A stretch of DNA of 64,000 bases from Aralia elata. Lineage: Eukaryota; Streptophyta; Magnoliopsida; Apiales; Araliaceae. Below are positions 1-9,342 of this stretch, piece after piece. Below the pieces are notes generated by a model. The model saw only the letters and a program-made list of their open reading frames with translations. It searched no databases and was not told the origin of the DNA. The first letter of the stretch is position 1. The number at the start of each line of letters is the position of its first letter. A program made the position numbers and the translations under genes. The stretch is from assembly GCA_034770075.1 (NCBI GenBank), contig JAVJAP010000120.1, positions 248,001-312,000 of the forward strand, given 5' to 3'.

Positions 1-898
1 CTAAATAAATTACATCCAAGAAATCACCATAAATAAGCTAGAAATTTCACCAAGTGGATATCCTCGGGTTATTAGGAAGAATTTTGTTCCGATGGAACCC
101 TCACTAATAATCCCTAATCCGTGATTTCACATCAATGTTCAAGAACAACTACATTCAAAATACTTCGGATAACAAAAAGCTTGGCAAAAATGGTATAACA
201 AAATGCTAAAACAAATGATTTTTCACCTTGCAAATAATCCCCACAATATGTATGGATTTGTGTATTGAGTAGAGTAGAAAATATGAGATGTAATCTCACA
301 AAAATGGGTACAATTTCTCCCTATTTCTCACTATTTTCTCTCTTATTTTTGATGTTTTTCTTGCTGTTTTTCTTCCCTTCCCGAGCTGCTGCTGCTGGAT
401 TTTTTTTTTTTCCTCTTCCCCGTTTCTGTATGCAAAATGGCCTGATAAGGGACTGCCAAGGGCAGCCGCAGATTGATCTGCGGCTGGCCGCAGATGGATC
501 TGCGGCTGGCCCTTGGTTCTCCCCCCAGCCGCGCTCGAGTCCCGTGCGCTCGAGTCCCGTGCCGTCTCGAGTTCCGTCCTTGGCCGCGGATTGATCTGCG
601 GCTGACTGTGCTGATTTTCTCATTTTCCGCACCTCGTCTCGATTTCCGTGCCGTACCGTTGATTTCCGTCGAAGGGCTCGTACTCTGCAATCCGGGAATC
701 TCCGGGAGACGTGCCACCTCATTCGGGGATGTCTATCTCGGATGGCCTTATTGTCACATCAGCCTCGATTGCCAATCACTGCGGTGGTGTCGGCGCTCGC
801 CCTTGGGCCCACTCCTTCGCTCCCGCAAGCCGGTTCAATTGACGATTTTGCCCTCCTGTCAAGGTTAGTACAGGGAACGCAAAATTTGGGTGTCTACA
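1..898 (+). mobile_element. 3' part of an LTR (gypsy, Tat-like?), with GC-rich palindromes
   Basis: AT-rich DNA turns sharply GC-rich at about 460-860 and ends in TTTGGGTGTCTACA, which looks like the 3' end of a plant gypsy LTR. The GC-rich part holds three near-copies of a palindrome whose arms are GCCGCAGAT and ATCTGCGGC (about 462-488, 486-510 and 582-604) and a short direct repeat around GCTCGAGTCCCGTGC (532 and 547). Open frames across this part lie on both strands and show no protein-like composition, so I treat them as by-products of high GC. The LTR start is outside the window. The lineage is a guess from the terminal bases. Confidence 0.4.
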
Positions 899-1726
899 AC
901 AAGATCTAATAAATATTGTCAATTTAAAACCTAAGAATGATTGCTTAAGTATACGTTGAGCTATCTAAAAGACTAAAAATGATTCGTAGATACGATCGTA
1001 TACGATTAGAGGTTAGAAGTATAACCTAAGTTATGTGCTATATGAATAAATAAGCTTGAATTGAGCTTCAAATATATTATATGCTTTTTGCTATATGTAG
1101 TATTTTGTGTTTTGGTTTAATAACCTTAACACTTATTAAAATCAAGAAGTTAATTTAAGGCTAAAACCTAAATTAGGAAAAAGGTTAATACCTAAACTCT
1201 AAGGGTTAAAACCTAAAAATCAGTTATGCCCGTGAAATCTGTTTTGCATCCTTTTGGAACTTTTCGCATTTCACAAAATAGCTTTTATATAAGATGTAGA
1301 TGCATATTAGCCAATAAAAGTTTTTCCGCAGAAAAACACGGGAATTGCTATTCATACAGAAATGTTTTTCATTTCTAACCGTTTCGTTTGAAGATTGAGT
1401 GTTTGTATGGAACAAAAATACGTATTATCCAATAAAAGTTTTTCTCGAAAAACGTACAAATTACTATTTACGATAATAAGACAAAATAGGAAAAAGACAA
1501 AAAGACAAAAAGAATTATTTTTATAGATTTTTGATCGTCTAACCATTTTCTGAGAACTAGTCGTCGAAAACACAGATAACGTTCTGGCAGGAATTATCAT
1601 CTGTTATGGGATACTATGAACCTTGGATAGATAGAAGTCATATTTTATTAAATATTTATAGTTGTATAGTTTCACGTGAGCACCAGATCAGCTACAGGGA
1701 AGTGTAGAGAATTTGGGGGCGTCACA
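899..1726 (+). mobile_element. LTR fragment ending in a Tekay-like 3' terminus
   Basis: The last 150 bases (about 1573-1726) closely match 3579-3725, the end of the LTR next to the primer-binding site. Both contain CTGTTATGGGATA, CCTTGGATAGATAGAAG and GTGAGCACCAGATC, and end in TCACA. The stretch is therefore a second copy of the same LTR end: a solo LTR, a nested LTR or a duplication. Two diverged copies of a unit containing CCAATAAAAGTTTTT lie at about 1310-1340 and 1429-1445. I could not find a TG start or a target duplication. Confidence 0.45.
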
Positions 1727-1789
1727 ATATTAATGTATTTAAATTATTTTAAATGGTAATTAAATCATTTAAATAATATACTAATTTTT

Positions 1790-2290
1790 TAAAATTATTA
1801 TAAATGATAAATAAATCATTTTAAATAATATACTTACTTTTTAAATATATTAGAATAATATATTAAAATTTTAAAAATATTATAAATGATAAATAAATTA
1901 TTTAAATAATATTTTAAATGTCTAAAATTATTATAAATGATAAATAAATCATTTTAAATAATATACTTACTTCTTAAATATATTAGAATAATATATTAAA
2001 ATTCTAAAAATATTATAAATGATAAATAAATCATTTAAGTAATATTTTAAATGTCTAAAATTATTATAAATGATAAATAAATCATTTTAAATAATATACT
2101 TACTTCTTAAATATATTAGAATAATATATTAAAATTCTAAAAATATTATAAATTATAAATAAATCATTTAAATAATATTTTAAATGTCTAAAATTATTCT
2201 AAATGATAAATAAATTATTTAAATAATATATTAATGTTTTAAAAATATTATAAATGATAATTAAATCATTTAAAAATATTTCAAGCTTGT
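1790..2290 (+). repeat. 133-bp AT-rich tandem repeat in LTR
   Basis: The string AAAATTATTA followed by TAAATGATAAATAAATCATT starts at 1791, 1924 and 2057, and a diverged copy starts at 2190. The period is thus 133 bases over almost four copies. Each unit also carries AATATACTTACTT and ATATTAGAATAATATATT. The block lies inside the LTR body, at a place comparable to the AT-rich repeats of the two solo LTRs near 36 kb and 38 kb. Confidence 0.85.
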
Positions 2291-3725
2291 AAAAATTATT
2301 TAAAAATGTTACCAAGCTTGTAAAAATTATTTAAAAATAATATTAAGCTTCTAAAAATGTTATAAGTGATAATTAAATTATCCAAGTTAATATTTAAGCT
2401 TTCAAATGACGTTTTATTGATAAACCTATGTGTTTAGCTGTCTAATAACGCGACCGAGATACCGAATCGACGTCGGACCTTAACGAAACTTGTCTAGTTC
2501 AACTTGTTACATGTTATTATAAGTTCTAACGCTTATTATTGATATACATAGACTACGTACGCTGACAGACCGCGTTAATATTAGATAAAAGAACTACGCT
2601 ACGCTAAGGCAAGTCTTCTAATCTTGTTATATTTAAGCAAGTATAATACATCTTGCTTGTTCAGCATAACTTATTGTGAAGTTATTGCTTCTTGTTCAGC
2701 ATAACTTAAGAAATGAATCATTATTCATATATTGTTTATCCGAGCATAAATTGTTGTGTCAAACCAAATTGTTTTGGCACGACATCTTATACTGAGAAAT
2801 GAAACACCTTGGTGGAAGGTTGTAAATCGTCGATTGTATATTAACATAAATTGTAGGATGATATGCATACTCCTAGGATATTCGTTAGACTGATCCCCTA
2901 CGAGATATCCGAACAAAGCATTTCTAAGTCATTAAAGACTGACAGAACTGGTTGAAACACATGGTTCATGTACTGAACCCTCAGTTATACTAAATATCTT
3001 TGACATCTTTCAACTCAAACACATTGTGTTTACGTTTTTTTAAAATAAACTTGCTGAGCATTTGTAGCTCATTCTTATATATACTCTCTTTTGCAGTGTT
3101 AATTGGTAATCCCAGAACTTCAGGGATAGACAAAGGAAAACACTTGTGTTAATTAGTTTTACTTTATCGTTTGTATAAATTTAAGTCTTTTAAAGGCTTT
3201 GTTGTAATAACTTAGTACTGAGAACAATGTAACCAAACTTAATGATATGAAATATATTATCATCCTTTATTATATTGAATGTGCTATACTCTGATCTTTA
3301 AATTGTTTAGAATAGTTGTACTAAGTTAATACAATATCTATATGAACTATACATCTGAATGAGGGTATTTGAATGATATTGAGAGTTCTATAAGCTCTGA
3401 GGTTACACTTAATGAGCGTCGGTAAGGTGCCATCTTTACCGGAATGTGCCTCTCAGTTCTAGGGATAATCTTATCATTAATACTGTGAATGTCAGATAGA
3501 TAGGAACTATTGATATGAAAGAGATATCCATCAGATATAAATCTATACATCCAAGTGAGGGTATCCAAACATAGTTAACGTTCTGACGAGAACTATTATC
3601 TGTTATGGGATATTGTGAACCTTGGATAGATAGAAGTTATATATTATGGAATGTTTATGGTTAATTAGATTAGACGTGAGCACCAGATCTGCTACAGGGA
3701 GTGTAGAGAATTTGGGAGCTTCACA
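2291..3725 (+). mobile_element. 3' part of the 5' LTR of the gypsy element
   Basis: This stretch ends GGGAGCTTCACA immediately before a tRNA-Met primer site, which marks it as the U5 end of a 5' LTR. It shares landmarks with the solo LTRs at 32-40 kb: a 'CTTGCTGAGCA...GCTCATTCTTATATA' box near 3050-3080, GACAAAGGAAAA near 3131, and GTGAGCACC near the end. A small repeat (CTATACATC...GAGGGTAT at about 3347 and 3542) makes the last part longer than in the solo LTRs. Confidence 0.65.
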
Positions 3726-3727
3726 AG

Positions 3728-3740
3728 TTGGTATCAGAGT
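3728..3740 (+). other. Primer-binding site, initiator tRNA-Met type
   Basis: TTGGTATCAGAGT follows the LTR end by two bases. It matches the usual plant tRNA-iMet site TGGTATCAGAGC except for the last base. It fixes the LTR end and the + orientation of the element. Confidence 0.85.
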
Positions 3741-3895
3741 TGTAGATTATAGCTCTAAGGTAGTTAAGAAATGCCTTAGGATATAGTCTTTGAGTCCGTA
3801 AAATACTTAATTATACATGAAATAATCTTAAAAGCTTTATATTATGTGTAAATTTGCTTCACTATAATACTAAACAAGTAAAATTCTTTTGTAGG

Positions 3896-4483
3896 ATGTC
3901 AGACACAGATTGGAATGACCTTCCATTTATAGATCTACCTATGGGGGAGTCAGAGACAGATAGTGATCCAGAGGAAGAGCCAGTAGAGGTATATCCAGCA
4001 CTAGGATCACCATAGGAGGAGGATCCTGAGGAGGAAGAACTCTTACATGACCAAGAGATATTGGATGCAGAAGAAGCTGAAGATCCTATAGATGGACAGT
4101 TAGTAGATCCTGATGAGGAGGTGGGGGCTAGACAGATGATGAGTGTTGACAGACATGAAGAAATAGTCACGGGGTTGGTACAACAATCGACCGAAGACCT
4201 AGAGGCTGCCAACTTTCGGACATTCATAGCTGAGGGTTTGTTGGAGTCAGAGAGGGGTGCTATTCGCCGTCTTAGGACACTCCTCCAGAGTACTCAAAAG
4301 GAAAAGCAAGATGTACAGATGCAGTTATACCGAGCTGATAAAGGATGTCGTGATTCATTCGACGACTTAGAGCGTCGAGTGCTTAAATATCCAGTAGAGG
4401 AGAAGAATATGGACTATATGATAGATCGATCAGTGGTATGCCACATGGTCCAGGATGCCTATGATGAGGCACGTGGTCGTTGA
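3896..4483 (+). pseudogene. Acidic ORF upstream of gag (one in-frame stop)
   Basis: An ATG at 3896, just after a splice-acceptor-like TTTTGTAGG, opens a frame of 195 codons plus stop that is interrupted once, by TAG at 4013-4015. The first 75 or so codons are very rich in Glu and Asp. The second part (from about 4190) looks alpha-helical, with heptad-like Leu/Ile spacing, and suggests a coiled coil. No zinc knuckle, protease or RT motif is present and I do not recognise the family. It lies between the primer-binding site and gag, separated from gag by about 220 bases that end in another acceptor-like pyrimidine tract (TTTATTTATAG). It could be an accessory or split gag-leader protein of this lineage; that is inference. 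One stop in an otherwise open frame suggests recent coding capacity. Confidence 0.55.
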
Positions 4484-4706
4484 GTATAGTATAGTACTTA
4501 GGTTTATTTTCAGCAGTTTGTATTATAAAGATTTTGGTTGTAAAGTAGGGAATCCTTTGTACTAACTAGTGGTAGTATAAACCACCAGTCGAATATGTAA
4601 ACTTTCAGTATGTGAAATACAAGTTATGTTTGTACAAATCAAGTTGTTAATTCTGTGTGTAGTATATACTTGTATTTATACTTGTCTTTCCTTTATTTAT
4701 AGAATC

Positions 4707-5999
4707 ATGGCAACAAGAAGGAGAAATCAGACAGAAAGAGAGAATGAGGATAGAGAAACAAACTCTACCCAACAATTAGTGGACATACTCTTAGGAGCTT
4801 TACAAGGTCGTCAACCAAACCAACCTACTGCAGTTACCCCACAGGGCACCATATTTAAAGACTTTAAACTTGTAGGTCTGCCTGAGTTTAAGGGAGCCGT
4901 AGAACCTGTTGAGGCTCAGACTTGGATTACCGAAATAGAGAAATTCTTTGTGGTGACTAATGTCGGTGAAGACCAAAAGACGGTCTTTGCCACCTTTTTT
5001 CTCAAAGGTGAGGCGAATCATTGGTGGAAAACTACTAAGGTTCGTGCAGGTGAAGGGATGGTTCCTTGGGATAGGTTCAAAGAACTATTCTTTGAAAATT
5101 ACTTTCCCCAATCGATGCAGGATCGTATGGAGGTACGATTCCTAGAATTGAAACAAGGGGAGCTTATTGTATCCCAGTATACGGCTAAGTTCAATGAACT
5201 AGCTAGGTTTGCCCCGCATCAAGTAGATTCGGAGGCAAGGAAGACCAGGAGGTATGAGGAGGGATTGAAATCCCAAATTCATAGTAAGTTGTCGGTGTTC
5301 CAAGTGAAAACTTTCCCCGAAATTCTCGAGAAAGCTATCATAGCTGAAAACGAGAGTGAAGCTCTGCTAAAATTTCACAAAGAGAAAAGGAGTCAAACTG
5401 AAGGGGGAAGGTTTAAAGGGGAAGCAAGTACTGGTGGGTTCAATAACAATAATAACAAGAGAAAGTGGGATGCCACTTTTACTAACAATTATGGGAGAAG
5501 AGGAAATAATTTTAATAACAACACCACCAACAGAAACAATAATAACAAGGTAGACCGTTGTGTCACGTGTGGAAAGAACTATCATGGAGTATGTCGTAGG
5601 AAGGTGGTTACTGGTTACAGCTGTGGTCAGGAGGGACATTATTTCTCTGATTGTCCTAAAAAGAATAATAATAATAATACCAATCAGGGTAATCAGAATA
5701 ATAAATGTTTTAATTATGGAGCAACGAGTCATATAGCTAGAAATTGCCCAAGGACCAGGAACCAAAATGGAGGGGGAAACCAAACAAACAACAATAGCAA
5801 TAAACCAACAGTAGCAGGAGCTGGAGGTCCAGAAGTCGTCCAAACCGCCAGAATATTTAATATGACGATGAGGGATGCTGTTGCTTTACAGGACGTGGTG
5901 ACAGGTATCATCCCTATCAACACTTTTAAATGCATATGTGTTATTCGACCTCTGGTGCTACTTGTTCATTCGTGTCTAATAGCTTTGCTAAAAACTTGA
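4707..5999 (+). CDS. gag: Gag polyprotein of Tekay-like gypsy element
   Basis: Gag is the nucleocapsid/capsid protein that packages retrotransposon RNA. The ATG at 4707 (MATRRRNQ) is preferred over one at 4626 in the same frame, because the residues in between are hydrophobic and unrelated to gag. Residues 50-210 form the Retrotrans_gag domain, with landmarks WITEIEKFF, ATFFLKGEANHWWK, FKELFFENYFP and LKQGELIVSQYTAKFNELARF. An Asn-rich basic linker follows, then CCHC-type knuckles: CVTCGKNYHGVC, CGQEGHYFSDC, and a third in which the second Cys is replaced (CFNYGATSHIARNC). The frame leaves the gag-protease reading at about 5927-5935, where two single-base insertions shift it, so the last 20 or so residues are out of frame. 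The gag itself looks translatable. Confidence 0.8.
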   Translation: MATRRRNQTERENEDRETNSTQQLVDILLGALQGRQPNQPTAVTPQGTIFKDFKLVGLPEFKGAVEPVEAQTWITEIEKFFVVTNVGEDQKTVFATFFLKGEANHWWKTTKVRAGEGMVPWDRFKELFFENYFPQSMQDRMEVRFLELKQGELIVSQYTAKFNELARFAPHQVDSEARKTRRYEEGLKSQIHSKLSVFQVKTFPEILEKAIIAENESEALLKFHKEKRSQTEGGRFKGEASTGGFNNNNNKRKWDATFTNNYGRRGNNFNNNTTNRNNNNKVDRCVTCGKNYHGVCRRKVVTGYSCGQEGHYFSDCPKKNNNNNTNQGNQNNKCFNYGATSHIARNCPRTRNQNGGGNQTNNNSNKPTVAGAGGPEVVQTARIFNMTMRDAVALQDVVTGIIPINTFKCICVIRPLVLLVHSCLIALLKT

Positions 6000-6640
6000 A
6001 TATGCCATGTGAAAATTTAGACATACCTTTTAGTGTAGAAATTGCAAATCAAGAGATAATTCCCGTTAAAACCATATATAGAAATTGTAACGTAGAGATT
6101 AAGGGACACAAGTTTCTTGTGAACCTCATTCCTATACAGCTAGGGAAATTCGATATAATCGTAGGTATGGATTGGTTAGTTAATTATAATGCAATGATTG
6201 ACTGTCATCGGAAGCGTGTAAATCTGTTGACTACGTCGAAGTCAAAGATAATGTTCAACGGTAGTTATTCACCTAAACGATCTCGATGTCTGACAGTAAT
6301 GCAGGCGGAGAGATTGCTTAGGAAGGGTTGTACAGGTTACTTGGCATATATAGTGGATACTCAAAAGGAAGGAGTAAAGCTAGATTAAATATCTGTAGTT
6401 AGGGAATTTCAAGATGTGTTTCCCGATGACTTACCAGGTCTTCCTCCAGATAGGGAGATCGAGTTTGTTATCGATCTTGCACCTGGTACGGCGCCAATTT
6501 CGAATGCACCAGTTGAGTTGAAGGAATTACTTGTGCAGTTACAAGAACTCTTAGACAAGAAATACATACAACCTAGTGTTTCACCCTGGGGAGCACCGGT
6601 GTTATTTGTAAAGAAGAAAGATGAAATTTTGAGATTATGT
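5930..6640 (+). pseudogene. pol: Frameshifted protease and truncated RT start
   Basis: From about 5945 the frame reads SGATCSFVSNSFA, the flap end of a retroviral-type aspartic protease, but the preceding Asp lies in another frame because of an extra base in a run of C near 5949. An extra T near 5926 causes a first shift. Protease continues to IVGMDWLVNYNAMIDCHRK. A TAA at 6386-6388 interrupts the linker to RT. The RT start (FPDDLPGLPPDREIEFVIDL) follows, with about five residues deleted compared with the minus-strand copy, and ends at FVKKKDEILRLC, just before the conserved IDYR block. After that the sequence changes abruptly to LTR DNA. The region codes for no functional enzyme. Confidence 0.75.
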
Positions 6641-6654
6641 GAAAGGAAAAGTAA

Positions 6655-6889
6655 ATGAATAGAAGATATTTTGTATTATGTAATAATTTTAGTACTGATG
6701 TAATATTCATTGGTATTATATTTTGAATATGTAAAGGTCTCAGAACCTGGGATTAGACTGAAACATATTGTAATAATATAGCAATTAAATTTTTATGTCT
6801 TTAAGATTATATAGATAGATGTGTTGAATGGGTAGTACACTGAGCACCATATCCTGTGTTTGAAAGTACACGGACGTGGGGGCGTTACA
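6655..6889 (+). mobile_element. 3' LTR remnant
   Basis: The sequence from about 6655 has no coding signal and ends ACTGAGCACCATATCC...GGACGTGGGGGCGTTACA, the family's LTR end pattern (GAGCACC...GGGGGCGTCACA). It directly abuts the truncated RT, so an internal deletion removed the rest of pol and the front of the LTR. Confidence 0.55.
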
Positions 6890-7612
6890 GTACTTATTCT
6901 CACACCGGAGTTATCCCCCGGCGGCTCCGGTTGTCAAGCTTTTTGGTGTGATTGTTTGTTTACAGTGCAAGTTTAAGTTCGTTGTTTGATGATTCGATGA
7001 ACGGACAGATTTTGGAGTTAAAAGTACCCTTTTACCATAACTTAGGCGGCTTAGGAGATGATACCCTAGGTTTCCTTAGTTTGACGACTTGGATTGACTC
7101 TAAGAGACGATGCCCTAGATTACCTTGTTACCATGACTTAGACGGTTTAGGATATGATACTCTAGGCTTCCATAGTTTGATGACTTAGATTGACTCTAGG
7201 ATACGATACCCTAGATTTCTCTACTACAACACAATTCACCTAGGCACAAAACACTAAGCACACACTTTTACACTTTTTTTAAAAGACAACTTTTTTAAAC
7301 TTTAGGAAAAATATTAGGAAAGCGGTAATCATGTTTCACGGAAGTCGGGGATGCCTAATACTTTCTCCTCGTTTAAGTAAGTCCCCAAACTCTTGAAATC
7401 TCGGTTACGGGTCAATTTTACGAAGTCACATGTGGGACATCTTATTTATAAAAAATTAAAATTCGGATGAGTTGGTACATCCATTTAAATTTATACCAAC
7501 TGATGACTTTATCTAATTGACCCACCTTAAAATCTAAATTTCAAAACCCGTCGATGTAAGTCAGTTTTTCCCATAATCACCCCAACTTTCAAAAATCCCG
7601 GTGTCAACAGAC
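6890..7612 (-). mobile_element. LTR-like fragment, minus strand, with 97-bp tandem duplication
   Basis: Read on the minus strand, the right edge starts TGTTGACACCGGGATTTTTG, a typical plant LTR start. The first 290 bases or so of this strand are LTR-like. On the + strand, about 7031-7225 holds two copies of a 97-base unit (TTACCATAACTTAGGCGGC at 7032 and TTACCATGACTTAGACGG at 7129, each with CCCTAGRTT and GATTGACTCTA). I cannot identify the other end or the lineage. Confidence 0.4.
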
Positions 7613-8130
7613 ATGTTTACTTGCACCTTAATGTTTAATTAGTAAAATAAAATATGCATTCTGAACTCTTAACTGATCAAAAGTGATCGAAAATTCTAGT
7701 TATACAATTATTTTAGACTAATTTGCATTCAAACTATTTTTTTTCTTCATCTGATTCACCCAGTACACTCTCTTCTTTTCTTCTTTATTTTTTTAGGTGT
7801 TTGTTTTGGGTGATGTTGGAGGTGGATCTCACCGGATGAGGTGGAGGTGGAGGTGGAGATGGAAAGGTTCTATGGAAGTTGGAGAATTGAGAAGTCGCAG
7901 ATGGAGATGAGCTGTATTTGTTTTATAATTAGGTTTTACATAGGTCATTGTTATTTATTTATCCTTTTTTAAAATCCTTTTTAGTGAAGTTGAGATGAAT
8001 CAGCAAATAAAAAGTAAGTAGGAAAAAGTAATCATACTTTCATTTCAGATGACAAATTATTTCATAGCCAAATCATTTTCAGTTATTTTTACATTGTTCC
8101 TTACTTGACATGTCAAAATTAAACTAGGAA

Positions 8131-8260
8131 AATTGATATTTTCACAAGCGAAAATGAAAGTTCCACAAGTTCTTCGCTTACATAAAAGTGGGATTCACAT
8201 ACTATTCATGTGAGGATAACCTTATAAAATTAAAAAAATTTACTTGTGAAAATATCAATT
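8131..8260. mobile_element. MITE with perfect 18-bp terminal inverted repeats
   Basis: AATTGATATTTTCACAAG at 8131-8148 is the exact reverse complement of CTTGTGAAAATATCAATT at 8243-8260. The inside (about 95 bases) has no coding capacity. The superfamily is unclear because the flanking duplication is not obvious. Confidence 0.65.
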
Positions 8261-8736
8261 CTCACATAAACTATTAAACTAGTGCGTCATTTTGGGCAGA
8301 CGACCAGACGTATGCAATCAAATATTTTTTTAAAATAATAACGTTTTAGTGACTAAAAAATAATTACTAAAAAAAGAGATAAAATTATATTTTTGATTGT
8401 TGTTAGTTATAATCATTAGACCCACTCAATATGATGAGTCAACCACTAATTATAATTTAACACATCATTCAAAATCCACTTTTTATAACCACAATTTATC
8501 ACCATAGCATTACTCTTTATAAAGTTTATCAAGTGAACACACGAGGCTAGTACAGTGGCCGAAGTATTCATTTTGCCTTTACATTATTATTTTTCATTTT
8601 TAACTAATTTATTTACTTATTGTTTTACTTTTCTTCATATTTTAGTTACCGATATTCTCCTTTATTTTTAATTTTTTAAATTTGCCTGAAATATATATTA
8701 AGGACATTAAACGAATCAACTAGTATCTGTAGATTC

Positions 8737-8898
8737 AAGCTGTGAATCTATACTTGAGTCTTCAACTTGACACTGTTCACTTGCAGTTAATATTAAAAAT
8801 TTTACTCAGACACCTATTGTGAATCTGTGCTTACTTGAGTGTTCAACTTGACACTGTTTACTTGCAGTTAATATTAAAAACTTTACTCAGACACCTAT
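8737..8898 (+). repeat. 81-bp tandem duplication
   Basis: Two adjacent copies share TGTGAATCT, CAACTTGACACTGTT, ACTTGCAGTTAATATTAAAA and TTTACTCAGACACCTAT. The shared core TCAACTTGACACTG starts at 8762 and 8843. No gene is affected. Confidence 0.8.
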
Positions 8899-9342
8899 TA
8901 TATTCTCGACGTTCACAGAATCACCCCTCAAACTTAAAAATGGAGATGCATTTCAGAGTAATCATAATCATTAACATCATATAGAGTTGCATATCTCACC
9001 ATCCCTAACATGATAGAAAGTTACATATAACTATAAACAAAGGTGGCACATCAATACTTGATTGTATTGAACTGGCCTTTTTTCAGAAATATATTCTAGT
9101 ACATAACAATATGCCATTACTTCTATTCCGTGTAAGAGCCAGCCGAGAGGCTTCCTTCTTTGCCCATGACAAAATAAATGGAGAGACGTATCTCGCCAAG
9201 TTATAACAAATACAACAAGCTCTCAAATATTATTTTTTGGCGAGTAATATCACATCGTCTCGTGATCTTTCCTTCAAATTTGACTTGACCACCATGTCCT
9301 TCGAGCAGAGAACTTATTCAAAACCATCCCAAAGAGGATTTA

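Larger units (their letters stand above)
1727..6889 (+). mobile_element. Degenerate Ty3/gypsy (Tekay/Del-like chromovirus) element
   Basis: The order is 5' LTR (at least the part to 3725), primer-binding site, an extra ORF, gag, protease, the first part of RT, and then directly the end of a 3' LTR (about 6655-6889, ending GGGGGCGTTACA). Most of pol (rest of RT, RNase H, integrase, chromodomain) is missing, so the element cannot move by itself. Its gag, protease and RT start match those of the minus-strand element at 53938-57268, which supports the lineage. The left boundary is uncertain because the AT-rich repeat block at 1730-2290 hides the LTR start. Confidence 0.7.
7613..9342. other. Intergenic region downstream of PEX12
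   Basis: AT-rich DNA without protein-like frames. It holds a small MITE (8131-8260) and an 81-bp tandem duplication (8737-8898). The part next to 9342 must contain the PEX12 3' UTR; I could not place a polyadenylation site with confidence. A purine-rich GGTGGAGGTGGAGGTGGAG run lies near 7840. Confidence 0.5.

Noticed and set aside
321..868. Overlapping open frames on both strands
   Set aside because: High GC content and palindromic repeats keep frames open by chance; composition is not protein-like.
1790..2290. Regular repeats that might be a CRISPR-like array
   Set aside because: Units of 133 bases are contiguous with no unique spacers; it is an AT-rich minisatellite in plant DNA.
3728..3740. 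tRNA gene remnant
   Set aside because: Only the 13-base primer site complementary to the tRNA end is present; no cloverleaf surrounds it. The same holds for 12650 and 48772.
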